Of a DNA stretch of 47,432 bases, positions 15,901-23,370 are shown piece after piece. This stretch comes from a virus, in IMG/VR virus record IMGVR_UViG_3300044858_000480, positions 1-47,432 of that record. The stretch is one strand, 5' to 3'. A program made the position numbers and the translations under genes. How positions within the stretch are numbered: position 1 is the first letter of the stretch; each line of letters starts with the position of its first letter. The notes below the pieces were generated by a model that saw nothing but the letters and a program-made list of their open reading frames with translations, did no database searches and was not told where the DNA came from.

Positions 15901-16255
15901 AGTATCCTTCAGTCCAAGCGATTTCATTGATCTTGTTTAGATTTTCTAAACCAAGTTGGTTCTTAGCGAGAAGGATAATGTGATTATAGACCATATCAGT
16001 TGGCTCAGTGCGTTCTGCCTTTGCCCTCTTATCAAATCTATCAGCACAAAAATATCCTTCTACGCCAAGAATAGGCTTTACACCTTTTGCTTTTGCAATG
16101 CGGTACAGTTCCCGATGCCCAGATAAGGTTCCGTGATCTGTGATAGCCAATGCTGGCATACCAAGTTCAACTGCTCGGTCAATATATTCTTCTGGAGTAG
16201 CAACACCATCAAATAATGAGTAGTGTGTGTGTACGTGTAAGCCTACGTAGTTCAT
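12980..16255 (-). CDS. dnaE: DNA polymerase III alpha subunit (DnaE type)
   Basis: A 1091-residue C-family replicative polymerase. The N-terminal PHP domain has its metal ligands largely intact: His7-Val-His9, Asp40-His41, Glu66 and a Pro-Asp-Cys-His-His cluster near 205-209. The palm has Gly-Pro-Gly-Arg-Gly-Ser-Ser-Ala-Gly (379-387), the catalytic Asp421-Ile-Asp423 and the third carboxylate Asp568 in Lys-Ile-Asp-Ala-Leu-Gly. A Gly-Ile-His-Ala-Ala-Gly motif lies near 518-523, and an OB-fold region lies after about 970. It is slightly shorter than bacterial DnaE (about 1160). No epsilon exonuclease, clamp or clamp loader is visible, so the PHP domain may proofread, and the host clamp may be borrowed. 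It sits 1 base after the ssDNA-binding gene. Confidence 0.95.
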   Translation of the reverse strand: MNYVGLHVHTHYSLFDGVATPEEYIDRAVELGMPALAITDHGTLSGHRELYRIAKAKGVKPILGVEGYFCADRFDKRAKAERTEPTDMVYNHIILLAKNQLGLENLNKINEIAWTEGYFSKPRFDFEILEKYSEGIIVLSGCLSGIIAKALEHGEYAQAKKHIEWFKRVFKDDFYMELMPHNGAEVNKQLADLADEFKVQTVITPDCHHVDESQKEIQEFKLLMNSHAKVQKDATYEKSKKKGDMLQRLDYLYGEDRQMSFNKFDIHLLSYDEMKTAMESQGIVREDMYINSIAIADKIEDYDIKDGLNLLPVQYKNPAKELRSIAMQGLKDRGLDLDKIYLDRLDEELEIIKSKNFDSYFLVVQSMIAWAKKEKIMVGPGRGSSAGSLVCYALGITDIDPIKYGLLFFRFINPERNDFPDIDTDIQDSRREEVKDYLVRQYRHVASIATFLQFTGKGIVRDVSRVLNIPLSDVNKVLKTVDTWDDFCTSKSTLDFRNKYPEVEIYGEQLRGRIRGTGIHAAGVVTAKEPIFRHAPMETRSSTGNDERIPVVGVDMEEAERIGLIKIDALGLKTLSVIKDTIDMIKINHFKDINLLEISLEDANVYEMLSSGFTKGVFQCEATPYTNLLVKMGVKNLNELAASNALVRPGAMNTIGKDYIARKHGKQSVSYSHQVMKPFTEDTYGCVLYQEQVMQACVHLGGMSMSEADKVRKIIGKKKDAKEFDVFKDKFVKGASAYISPNQALDLWHDFEAHAGYSFNKSHAVAYSTVSYWTAWLKYYYPLEFMYSLLKNEKDKDGRTEYLIEAKRIGIPIKLPHINDSDTDFKIEGKGIRFGLSAIKYISNTIAERYIAARPFRSYKELEEFTFTKGNGVNSRALQALRSIGAATFPDNPRNDDEIKANLYDYLNLPEFNITIPSHYHAFINDIEDFEEKGSFILMGMVKTIKRGTGWSRVEILDKTGSVGIFDEESTTIETGRTYLVLASDNRIVSAIPVDEIKQSSNALIKFLSYKQLPYKEDEMFVVSFKPRITKTGKKMASLTLADTARDLHSITVFPTAFPKAYMHIQEGNAYKFSFGKTKDGTVIMEDVTNV

Positions 16256-16256
16256 C

Positions 16257-16913
16257 TTACCAATCTACATTGGTTGCAGATGAAGTTGTTGGGCCGTCAA
16301 AACCCAAATAGAATGCTTCTTGCTCGGCATAAGGAATTTTCTTTAGTGCCAACTCAAGAGGGTATGGTTTGACTTCGGACCAATCAAATGGCTCTTTGTC
16401 TGGTGCACCTGGAATAGTTGTGTAACTTGTTTCAGTGCCTTGGCCATTACGCTTTACTTTCCAAACAACGTTTGAAATACTGCCAGTTTCTAAAGCATAT
16501 TCACGAATTGTATTAAATGCTGATTGCTTGCTAACACCCATTGACCAAATGGCTACATAAGGTGGTTCAATGCCATCGTCAACTAAAACGTTGCAATAAA
16601 AACGAAGACGCGCTCTCCAGCCAGCCTTTGGATCCTTACGGTGCATTTCTTCTGCCCAGTCACGACCCTCTGACTCCATTGTGTCTACAGCCTTGCGCTT
16701 GTAGTCCTTTGGATTTGTGTGTTCCTTAACAACTAGTGCAAGACCACGTTCTGCATTATAATTTGCAGAGTCTTCATCTAGTTCCTCAATGAAACGAATT
16801 TTTGCTGATTGACCATCGGCAAGTTTTAACCATCTTACCTTTGGTGAATTTTCATCATATTTTGGTTTGTCAACTAGGGCGTTAATGTTTTTTAGTCCCT
16901 TTACTATAGTCAT
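16257..16913 (-). CDS. Probable single-stranded DNA-binding protein
   Basis: A 218-residue soluble protein in the replication operon, directly before dnaE and after primase. Its middle is strand-rich (Gln-Ser-Ala-Lys-Ile-Arg-Phe-Ile near 35-42; Arg-Phe-Tyr-Cys-Asn-Val-Leu-Val near 103-110), and it has aromatic and basic residues suited to an OB-fold, with a flexible Ser/Thr/Asp C-terminal tail ending Asp-Trp. I recall homologous phage proteins annotated as T4 gp32-like, but the motif evidence is weak and the assignment leans on synteny. It has its own promoter with TTGACA inside the primase gene and an AAGGAG site, consistent with a need for high expression. Confidence 0.6.
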   Translation of the reverse strand: MTIVKGLKNINALVDKPKYDENSPKVRWLKLADGQSAKIRFIEELDEDSANYNAERGLALVVKEHTNPKDYKRKAVDTMESEGRDWAEEMHRKDPKAGWRARLRFYCNVLVDDGIEPPYVAIWSMGVSKQSAFNTIREYALETGSISNVVWKVKRNGQGTETSYTTIPGAPDKEPFDWSEVKPYPLELALKKIPYAEQEAFYLGFDGPTTSSATNVDW

Positions 16914-16940
16914 ATTATTTTTCTCCTTGTATGCTTTTAT

Positions 16941-17867
16941 CTATTTTAACATGCTGATGATAGAATTGTCAAACTGAAACTCTAAATTTTTAATTGTCTC
17001 ATCATCCATATCACCTATATCTTTATATTTTTTATCTATATATACAGAAGTGACAACTGGTCCAAGTTTTTCAACTAACTTATCCCTCATTATCATTCCT
17101 GCATCATCGTTATCTGCAATCAATACAATGCTATTAAAATATTTTTCCAATAGCCTTATTTGTGCTGCAGAAACATTAGCCCCCAACGTAGCAACGGCAG
17201 GGAAACCTACTTGATCTAATCGTATAGCATCAAACGATGATTCTACGACATAAACTATATTTGATGTTTTAATCCTATGTAAATTAAAAAGAATTTTTCC
17301 TTTTGGCAAACCTGGAGTATTTTTAAATTCTTTACCCTCAACAGTTCTAGCAACAAAGCCTATACACATACCGTCGGGAGAGTGGACTGGTATAGTTACA
17401 GAGTCTTGCTTTTCTGAATAACCAAGACCAAATTTAATTATAGAATCTTTTGTTATTTTTCTTCCTTCAAAATATCTAATTGCTCTTGGAGAATCAATTG
17501 CTTGATTGTTTAATCTTTTAATAAGTAATTCATCATATTGAACAAACTCTGGTTTGTCTATTAATGCTTTGTTTATAGAATCCTCAATGCTTGTTTCCTG
17601 CTCTTTACTTTTAATATATCTAATAGACTCAAAGTACGTTCTATTGGATATATGCATTACAAACTCAATTAAAGTTCGTGTAGTTTGACATCCAAAACAA
17701 AAAAACATTCCGTGATCTTTTGATACTTCTCCCGCAGGAGTTCTATTATTATTGTGATAGGGACAAAAAACAATATAGTCAGTTCCATATTCTGCTTCAA
17801 TGTCAACACCTGCCCCAATTAAAACACGACGAACTTGGTCCGCAGTATAAGAATCTTTATTTGCCAT
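16941..17867 (-). CDS. dnaG: DnaG-type DNA primase
   Basis: A 308-residue primase from the ATG at 17867, which has AAGGA upstream; a further start at 17903 would overlap the helicase more deeply and adds an unlikely hydrophobic leader. The N-terminal CHC2 zinc site is Cys35, His38, Cys57, Cys60. A TOPRIM fold follows with Glu209 (Val-Val-Glu-Ser) and Asp252-Asn-Asp254 (Ala-Asp-Asn-Asp-Asp-Ala-Gly). It lacks the long C-terminal helicase-binding domain of bacterial DnaG (about 600 residues). It lays RNA primers for the DnaE polymerase and overlaps the helicase gene by 11 bases, consistent with a helicase-primase pair. Confidence 0.9.
   Translation of the reverse strand: MANKDSYTADQVRRVLIGAGVDIEAEYGTDYIVFCPYHNNNRTPAGEVSKDHGMFFCFGCQTTRTLIEFVMHISNRTYFESIRYIKSKEQETSIEDSINKALIDKPEFVQYDELLIKRLNNQAIDSPRAIRYFEGRKITKDSIIKFGLGYSEKQDSVTIPVHSPDGMCIGFVARTVEGKEFKNTPGLPKGKILFNLHRIKTSNIVYVVESSFDAIRLDQVGFPAVATLGANVSAAQIRLLEKYFNSIVLIADNDDAGMIMRDKLVEKLGPVVTSVYIDKKYKDIGDMDDETIKNLEFQFDNSIISMLK
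16943..16972 (-). promoter_or_regulatory. Promoter for the ssDNA-binding protein gene
   Basis: The minus strand has TTGACA (16972..16967), 18 bases of spacer, then TAAAAT (16948..16943) preceded by TGT, an extended -10. It lies at the 3' end of the primase gene, with the ssDNA-binding ATG at 16913. It is the second clear TTGACA-type promoter in the window and would raise expression of a stoichiometric protein. Confidence 0.6.
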
Positions 17868-19080
17868 CTTCAAAATCCTTATAACGATAATACCCTCTAT
17901 CAAAATCTACTTGAACTAAAAAGTCTCCCATAAAACCATTTCTATTTTTTCTAAATACGCATTCAATAATATCGCTATTGGTAGCACGACCTAAAGCCAT
18001 AACCCAGTCAGCATCATAGGCAATCTGTCTTGACCATGCTGTTTGACCAAGTGTTGGAGCGCTGCTTAAATCTTTTACATCATCAGGGGTGGCAGATGAG
18101 ATAGCAATGATTGGAACTTCTTCACTAATAGCCATAAGTTTAAGTTCTCGTGAAAGGTTCTTCATTCGTACTGTTTCATTATCTGATTTTTGATTTGGGC
18201 TCATTAACTGTAAATAATCTACAACAACAAAGTCTGGTCTATACTGGTCAATCTTTCCACGAATAACTGATGGAGTAACTTCCCCACCATTATCATTAGA
18301 GATAATATGAAACTCTGGTTTACCAGCAACCTTATTAGCATGCCAATTTTTAAGCATGTCAAGTTCTACCTCACCATTACTTAATTTACGATGGGACCAA
18401 ATACCCTCGCCCATAATTGCAAATACACGATTACGCACTTCTGTTTCAGACATTTCAAGAGAAATTATTAAAGGTGACTTTCCTTGCTTCCATGCCTGCA
18501 CTGCAAAGTATAAGGCCATCCAAGACTTACCGATTCCAGGGTAAGCAAGAAATACTCCAAGTTGACCTGGCATAATTCCAGAAGGTAGGTAGTTATCAAA
18601 CCCTGGAAGATTAGTCTTGATGCCAACTTGACCAGTCTCTTTTTGTTTTTGCACATTCTCATAGTATGCAAGTGCAGACTCCAAGTCTGTTGCATCAATA
18701 TCACGAATAGCAGAAGTATTCTTTTTTAACTCAGATGTTTTTGTAATTAATTGCTCAAGAGCATTGGACCCATTTCCAACCTGAACTTCAGATGCTGCAT
18801 TACGCAAAATATCCTTTAGGCTATCATTTAAATATTCTGTTTGTAATTCTTCAAGGTGATGTTTTGTTGATCCAACTCCATCTACCGTAGTAAAGTCTCT
18901 AAATTTTTCTACTACTAAAGATGCTGGAGGAACCGATTGATTGTTTTCTGAATATAGTCTAATAAAATTCCACACATCGTTGTGCGTTCTTAAAAGATTT
19001 TCAACATTAGCCTGTAACAAAACATGAATCTGTTTATCATTGAGTACTGCTGTGATTAACTTTGCCTCTGTATTATTCAC
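17857..19080 (-). CDS. dnaB: DnaB-type replicative helicase
   Basis: A 407-residue RecA-fold hexameric helicase. Residues 1-110 are a helical DnaB-like N-terminal domain. The ATPase has Walker A Ala-Tyr-Pro-Gly-Ile-Gly-Lys185-Ser, the DnaB signature Ile-Ser-Leu-Glu-Met-Ser (206-211), Walker B Val-Val-Val-Asp288-Tyr-Leu-Gln-Leu and a C-terminal Arg-Lys-Asn-Arg-Asn-Gly. The start is a GTG (19080) with AAGGAG seven bases upstream, overlapping the previous gene by 8 bases. It unwinds DNA 5' to 3' ahead of the DnaE fork and should recruit the primase encoded next. Confidence 0.92.
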   Translation of the reverse strand: MNNTEAKLITAVLNDKQIHVLLQANVENLLRTHNDVWNFIRLYSENNQSVPPASLVVEKFRDFTTVDGVGSTKHHLEELQTEYLNDSLKDILRNAASEVQVGNGSNALEQLITKTSELKKNTSAIRDIDATDLESALAYYENVQKQKETGQVGIKTNLPGFDNYLPSGIMPGQLGVFLAYPGIGKSWMALYFAVQAWKQGKSPLIISLEMSETEVRNRVFAIMGEGIWSHRKLSNGEVELDMLKNWHANKVAGKPEFHIISNDNGGEVTPSVIRGKIDQYRPDFVVVDYLQLMSPNQKSDNETVRMKNLSRELKLMAISEEVPIIAISSATPDDVKDLSSAPTLGQTAWSRQIAYDADWVMALGRATNSDIIECVFRKNRNGFMGDFLVQVDFDRGYYRYKDFEDGK

Positions 19081-19381
19081 TTAGCCACTCCTTTGCTTTT
19101 TGTCTTGATGCTGCTCTTTGTTTAAGATCTTCTTCTATCTCTAGTTTACCATTAAGAATTTTTTCTGCATTATACGCAAAATAATTCCAGGAAGGCTCTT
19201 GTGCTATGCGAAAATAATAATCCAATAAATCATAACACCCCTTGATTCCATATGACTCTACCAAAGCATCAGCAGCCCATTGTTCTACGTTGAGATTCAT
19301 ATTAGACTTTTGCTCGTACCTTTGCAGGTAAAACTTATTAAATCTACTGAGCAAAGCCATTCGGTCTTTGCGGTCAGCCAT
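19073..19381 (-). CDS. Hypothetical protein before the helicase; loader candidate
   Basis: A 102-residue helical, charged protein with many Tyr/Trp residues (Phe-Tyr-Leu-Gln-Arg-Tyr; Asp-Tyr-Tyr-Phe-Arg-Ile; Ser-Trp-Asn-Tyr-Phe). It is co-translated with the DnaB-type helicase (8-base overlap) and shares a TAATG junction with the gene before it. Small helical proteins placed directly ahead of a phage dnaB are often helicase loaders or helicase-binding proteins. That is the only basis for suggesting the role here; no loader motif is recognised. Confidence 0.5.
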   Translation of the reverse strand: MADRKDRMALLSRFNKFYLQRYEQKSNMNLNVEQWAADALVESYGIKGCYDLLDYYFRIAQEPSWNYFAYNAEKILNGKLEIEEDLKQRAASRQKAKEWLSE

Positions 19382-19593
19382 TAGTCTTTACTGTCTGACT
19401 CTGCTTCTGCTTCTTTGACCTTTTCAGTTAATTTATCTTCAACAAATTTATAAACTCTTTCAAAGGCCTGTTCTGTATTTTCACCATCACGCTTTGAGTC
19501 AACTATGCCAAAATCAAACCTTAGTGATTGAAAATTACCCAAATTAAGAGTATATCCAAGTGCTACCGATATTTTTGTATTTTCGTTTTCCAT
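19381..19593 (-). CDS. Small conserved phage protein
   Basis: A 70-residue acidic protein from the ATG at 19593, which is preceded by GGGGAC; two further in-frame starts lie upstream at 19602 and 19632, but they have worse ribosome sites and the longer one overlaps the previous gene. The sequence starts with strands (Ile-Ser-Val-Ala-Leu-Gly-Tyr-Thr-Leu-Asn-Leu-Gly) and ends in a charged helix (Lys-Leu-Thr-Glu-Lys-Val-Lys-Glu). I recall similar small proteins in actinophage replication regions, of unknown function. It joins the next gene through TAATG. Confidence 0.55.
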   Translation of the reverse strand: MENENTKISVALGYTLNLGNFQSLRFDFGIVDSKRDGENTEQAFERVYKFVEDKLTEKVKEAEAESDSKD

Positions 19594-19613
19594 TGTCCCC
19601 ACCATTTCTATTG

Positions 19614-20156
19614 CTAAATATTTTCTGCCCAAACAGGAATGAACCTGCCATCTTCTGTTTTTGTATATGTAAGTATACCGTCTCCCATTCGCCGTGTCAA
19701 TTCTTGGCTTGTGGGTGTCATGTTATTTGTTATAAGCCCATCTTTTCTTGGTTGTCCTATATGTATAGTAGCCAGTATAGCACGAATATCCCTAACCATG
19801 CTTTCTGAATAATAAGATCTTATTCTAAATCCACGTTCACCATTTAATTTTGCACCAACTGGTGGAGGAATCATTCCAGTTTTAATTAACTTGGGCATAT
19901 ATTTTCTATGACGATTAATTAACTTAGCAGTCTCTGAAACAGTATAGGCTCTTTCTCTATTTTTTCTAAAATCTGAACGCAAACAAGTTTCAATTCTGTC
20001 TTTAGTTATATTATAAAAAGAAACCATTCCAGTAGAACGTGAACTGTGATGAATTCTTACTAGATCATTATTTAGAAACCATATTTTTTGATTTCCTTTT
20101 ATTACAGTTTCGTTATTGTAAATTTCGCCCTGTATAATTCCTTTGCTAGTAACCAT
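19614..20156 (-). CDS. DNA-binding protein with MerR/excisionase-like winged helix
   Basis: A 180-residue basic protein. The central part (about 69-120) reads as a MerR/HTH_17-like winged helix: Tyr-Thr-Val-Ser-Glu-Thr-Ala-Lys-Leu-Ile, a second helix, then a wing with Pro-Pro-Pro-Val-Gly. The N-terminal 65 residues form a separate strand-rich region, and the C-terminal segment is short and polar. The ATG has GAGGG upstream and lies inside the end of the zinc-ribbon gene (55-base overlap). It could regulate the replication operon it heads or bind the origin. No integrase is present to suggest an excisionase. Confidence 0.6.
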   Translation of the reverse strand: MVTSKGIIQGEIYNNETVIKGNQKIWFLNNDLVRIHHSSRSTGMVSFYNITKDRIETCLRSDFRKNRERAYTVSETAKLINRHRKYMPKLIKTGMIPPPVGAKLNGERGFRIRSYYSESMVRDIRAILATIHIGQPRKDGLITNNMTPTSQELTRRMGDGILTYTKTEDGRFIPVWAENI

Positions 20157-20293
20157 CTTCCCTCTTCACTTTCTGATGGTGGATGAAAAAATTTTCTCAG
20201 CCCACACACGACGCAATAAGTTTCTATGTGTTGAACACTACTGTATTGCCTATCAATAAAAGTTCTGCCCTTGCATTTTGTGCAAGTAATCAT
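20102..20293 (-). CDS. Small zinc-ribbon protein
   Basis: A 63-residue protein from the ATG at 20293 (AAAGGA about eight bases upstream; an adjoining TTG is ignored). It has two CxxC pairs, Cys-Thr-Lys-Cys (4-7) and Cys-Val-Val-Cys (27-30), the classic zinc-ribbon spacing, followed by a charged helix. Its last 55 bases overlap the start of the HTH gene in another frame. It is the first gene after the tail module and probably opens the DNA-metabolism region as a small nucleic-acid-binding or regulatory protein. Confidence 0.65.
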   Translation of the reverse strand: MITCTKCKGRTFIDRQYSSVQHIETYCVVCGLRKFFHPPSESEEGRWLLAKELYRAKFTITKL

Positions 20294-20304
20294 CAAATTG
20301 TCCT

Positions 20305-20745
20305 TTAGTTTGGAATTCCAACAATTATTAAATGTACTGCTAGAGATAGATCACCAGAGGCCCCAAATCTTACAACACCTTCAACTCTTGTTTCTGTAAC
20401 ACTTTTTAAAATAACACTTACATTTTGTCCCGCTGGAGTTTGACCAATATTAACTGGTGTAGCAGAAACAATTGGAGGGTATTTAAAATCTTTAAAATCA
20501 TAAGTAAATGTTCTTTCATTTCCAGCAGAAACTGTTGAGTTATTGGCAACTTCAACATAACCACCAATTATTCTTGAACTAGAAGTTTTAATTTCTTGTT
20601 TGCCAGCACTTACAGTATCTATAACTGTTTTATTTGCAGTTGTAGATGCAATCTGTGTAGAAAGATCGTTCACAGCATCAACTAAACTATATAAATATGT
20701 GACATCAAGAGGCTGCCCTCTTTCTGGTAGTGGTACTTTTGCCAT
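20305..20745 (-). CDS. Small tail-tip or fibre protein
   Basis: A 146-residue protein with a helical N-terminus (about 14-45) and a beta-rich C-terminal 90 residues ending in a strongly hydrophobic strand (His-Leu-Ile-Ile-Val-Gly-Ile-Pro). The order of strands with Tyr-Pro-Pro-Ile-Val-Ser-Ala-Thr and Val-Glu-Gly-Val-Val-Arg-Phe loosely resembles H-type lectin domains found on phage fibres. That is an impression, not a firm match. It is the last structural gene before the DNA-metabolism region, with AGGAGG and an extended -10 promoter immediately upstream. Confidence 0.55.
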   Translation of the reverse strand: MAKVPLPERGQPLDVTYLYSLVDAVNDLSTQIASTTANKTVIDTVSAGKQEIKTSSSRIIGGYVEVANNSTVSAGNERTFTYDFKDFKYPPIVSATPVNIGQTPAGQNVSVILKSVTETRVEGVVRFGASGDLSLAVHLIIVGIPN

Positions 20746-20761
20746 TATTTCCTCCTATTAA

Positions 20762-20770
20762 AGTATATCA
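20762..20770 (-). promoter_or_regulatory. Extended -10 promoter before the last tail gene
   Basis: The minus strand reads TGATATACT (20770..20762) in the 25-base gap before the 146-residue gene, 16 bases from its ATG, with AGGAGG between. No -35 is apparent. It could also serve the following DNA-metabolism genes, since no terminator is visible between them. Confidence 0.4.
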
Positions 20771-21271
20771 TTAAACGGTGTGTGGACCATCTTCATAAAC
20801 TAATAATAAAGTAGACTCCCTAGTAATTGGGGTTCCTTTTAAATATATTTCTGCTGAAAGTTTGTTTGGTGCAGATCCTTGAACTACTCCGCCTATTGTG
20901 TATGTATTGGGAATTGGAAAAGAAATGTTTGCTCCGTCAATTCTTTGTTTATAAATCCAATCTCCATTATCATTTCTGTCCCATCTTAGCCAAATATCAA
21001 ACTCGTGTGCTTTTCTAATTTCAACTCCATCTTTTTGTATTGAAACAGAATCCCAGGCTAGGGTTGCAACCTGTCCTGACTTATTAAAAGATATATCTCC
21101 AGAAACGTAAGTATAGTCTGGTTGAACAATTGATGTTGGTGACCATTGCGACGTTCTGTTTTTATCTTCAGAAATTACTCTATATTTTAAAATATATCCT
21201 TCTTCATTTACGTCTATTGTAGGAAGGTTCTTTTGTCTTATTCTTATTTTTTTAATTCCTGAATCAGACAT
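20771..21271 (-). CDS. Minor tail protein, beta-sandwich type
   Basis: A 166-residue beta-rich protein with no signal or membrane segment. The pattern Gly-Tyr-Ile-Leu-Lys-Tyr-Arg-Val-Ile-Ser-Glu-Asp, followed by Ser-Gln-Trp-Ser-Pro, and the later Val-Ala-Thr-Leu-Ala-Trp-Asp resemble fibronectin type III-like modules common in tail tips. It starts in a TAATG junction after the 381-residue tail protein and lies in the distal tail cluster. A structural role is inferred from position and fold pattern. Confidence 0.55.
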   Translation of the reverse strand: MSDSGIKKIRIRQKNLPTIDVNEEGYILKYRVISEDKNRTSQWSPTSIVQPDYTYVSGDISFNKSGQVATLAWDSVSIQKDGVEIRKAHEFDIWLRWDRNDNGDWIYKQRIDGANISFPIPNTYTIGGVVQGSAPNKLSAEIYLKGTPITRESTLLLVYEDGPHTV

Positions 21272-22416
21272 TATGTTACACCAACTGAAAATCTAAATTC
21301 AATATAATTACTAGTATTAGGACTTTTTACAATAGTTGATGCATCTATATTTTGAATTACTGAGTACCCAGTTAAACCATAAAGTGGATTAATTGTGGCA
21401 ATATTTTCTAATCTCATTGCATCTAATGCTACATAATAGTTATTGGACGGAACTCCTGCATCAATAACACAAGCATATATTTTTACCACTGTAACAGCAT
21501 TCCATGTAAAATTAGCACTTGTATATAATTCTTGAAGTTGTTTTGTTACTACAAAATACCTATCTGTAGAAAAATCATAGGCTCCACCACTACTATCATC
21601 AACAACTTCTGCTTCAAATCTAGCATATTCTGCAGTTTCTGTTTCTGTTGATGCAAACTCAACCATTATTCTTACATTTTCTGGAGTTGTTGCAGACGCA
21701 CCATCTTTACTTATTAATGAAAAGGCTAAGCGTAACTCATCTGTTGGAGAGTTTCTTGTAAAATCAATATTAGCACCAGTTAAATGTATGTGATTTGATC
21801 CAGGCTCTATTACGAAATGATCCTGCGCTGCCCCACTTTCTTCATTAATTGTAATATCAGAATCATCGCCTTGTATTAAAATAACATTATTTAAAAATCT
21901 TGGTCTTTCGTATCTTTCAATTCTTGGAGATTTAAAAAATATTGGGTTGTCTCCGCTTGTTTGAAATACGCTATCTGCAACTGAAATAATATTGTCATAT
22001 TCTGGTGCGTCTAGTGCAGCAGAAAACGTATTGATTGCTACCGCTGATTCTGTTGTATGGTGCTGCCAGTTTTCAGTTTGCGTAAAAGCAAACACAGTTT
22101 TACTATCATAGGCACCTGCAGAAGGGTTTGATCCAGCAGAATAAATTCCAATTTCAGAAATTTCATATCTTTCTTCTGTTGGTAACTCTGCAGTTAAAAC
22201 AATTTTATCTAACCCATTTTCATTTACAAAACCTCTTGAAGATATTGGAACACGAAACATTTCAAAATCTAAATTTTGTTTTGTTGAATAGTTTCCAAGT
22301 GGATCTCCAGTAGTCAATGGTGTAGCCCCGCAACCAATAGCAAGATATGAAGCATATGCTGGCGCTTGTCCAAGCAAATATTTTGCAATAATGGTTTTAC
22401 CAGTATTAGTTATCAT
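21271..22416 (-). CDS. Tail-tip/fibre protein
   Basis: A 381-residue protein. The N-terminal Met-Ile-Thr-Asn-Thr-Gly-Lys, Ala-Lys-Tyr-Leu-Leu-Gly and Tyr-Leu-Ala-Ile-Gly-Cys-Gly stretches are typical of the first domain of tail-fibre or baseplate-attached proteins in aquatic and actinobacterial phages. The rest (about 150-381) is beta-rich, with a jelly-roll-like run that may be a carbohydrate-binding module. It begins by ATGA overlap with the LysM tail protein. Likely part of the host-contact structure; the receptor is unknown. Confidence 0.6.
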   Translation of the reverse strand: MITNTGKTIIAKYLLGQAPAYASYLAIGCGATPLTTGDPLGNYSTKQNLDFEMFRVPISSRGFVNENGLDKIVLTAELPTEERYEISEIGIYSAGSNPSAGAYDSKTVFAFTQTENWQHHTTESAVAINTFSAALDAPEYDNIISVADSVFQTSGDNPIFFKSPRIERYERPRFLNNVILIQGDDSDITINEESGAAQDHFVIEPGSNHIHLTGANIDFTRNSPTDELRLAFSLISKDGASATTPENVRIMVEFASTETETAEYARFEAEVVDDSSGGAYDFSTDRYFVVTKQLQELYTSANFTWNAVTVVKIYACVIDAGVPSNNYYVALDAMRLENIATINPLYGLTGYSVIQNIDASTIVKSPNTSNYIEFRFSVGVT

Positions 22417-23369
22417 GAGTTTATTTCTCCAAGATTCGCTTCATATATTGTACCATCTGAGGTAATTTGTACCTCAATTTGCTCATCATTGTTTATATTA
22501 ACAAACTCAATAATTAAATCGCCAGTACCCTCTTCAATATAGACATTTTCTCCATTTGCCCCATTGCCCTCATTTGGAATTTTATCCTCTAATTTTATTG
22601 AAAAACCAGCAAAATATTTATCTGCGGTTTGTTGAAGACTAAGGATGTTGTTTGGATTATATCTTTGTTGTATAGATGATAGGTTTTTTATAGGTTGATA
22701 GGATATTTTTTGACCATTAACAATGTCAGATCTTGTAATATTGATTAATTCTTGCCCTCCAATATTTTCAAATATTAAATCTGCCATAGTATCTACAGTG
22801 GTTGCTTCGTCATCAAATAAAATAATATCAAGAGTTGCAGTTTTAACTGGAGGCGGTGGTGGTGTTGCCACAGTTGCAGATATTGTTGATGGAGTGAGTG
22901 GGGTAGGTGTTATGTTTGGTATAAAATTCTTTGGCACAAGATAAACTTCTTTTACATCTTCTACTTTTTGTGACTCATAAAATGGTTCGTTAGATTTTTC
23001 TTCTGCTTTTCTAAAGTCTCCTGGAGAATAAGTTGATGTTGGTGTTGATGTTGGTGTTGGGGCAGCCGAAACAGTAGAAGGCTTTGAAGCCTTTGGTGGA
23101 ATCTTTACGGTTGTTCCAGCAAATATCGTATTGCCACCTTTATACTTTGGATCTTCAGTAAATTTTGGGTTAGCAGCAAGGATTGCCTTAACCGTTGTAT
23201 TGTTCTCTTTTGCAATAGATGATAGAGTATCGCCTCTTTCAACGGTTACTTTAATTGGAGCACCTGAACCTGCTTGACCAAATGGGGTACCTGCACTTTG
23301 TGTTGGAATCCCAGCAGCCTTAGCAGCAGCAATGGCTCTAGTCATTCCTCCATCATCATAAGCACCCAT
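22413..23369 (-). CDS. LysM-containing tail protein
   Basis: A 318-residue protein. Residues about 37-92 are a LysM domain, a peptidoglycan or chitin-binding fold: Val-Glu-Arg-Gly-Asp-Thr-Leu-Ser-Ser-Ile-Ala, then Ile-Leu-Ala-Ala-Asn-Pro, then Gly-Thr-Thr-Val-Lys-Ile-Pro. A long Pro/Thr/Ser-rich linker (95-180) and a beta-rich C-terminal domain follow. A motif Gly-Thr-Pro-Phe-Gly-Gln-Ala-Gly-Ser (27-35) just before the LysM recurs before the LysM of the tape measure. A GGAGGTG site precedes the ATG. It likely docks the tail tip at the cell wall or anchors to the hub. Confidence 0.75.
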   Translation of the reverse strand: MGAYDDGGMTRAIAAAKAAGIPTQSAGTPFGQAGSGAPIKVTVERGDTLSSIAKENNTTVKAILAANPKFTEDPKYKGGNTIFAGTTVKIPPKASKPSTVSAAPTPTSTPTSTYSPGDFRKAEEKSNEPFYESQKVEDVKEVYLVPKNFIPNITPTPLTPSTISATVATPPPPPVKTATLDIILFDDEATTVDTMADLIFENIGGQELINITRSDIVNGQKISYQPIKNLSSIQQRYNPNNILSLQQTADKYFAGFSIKLEDKIPNEGNGANGENVYIEEGTGDLIIEFVNINNDEQIEVQITSDGTIYEANLGEINS

Positions 23370-23370
23370 A

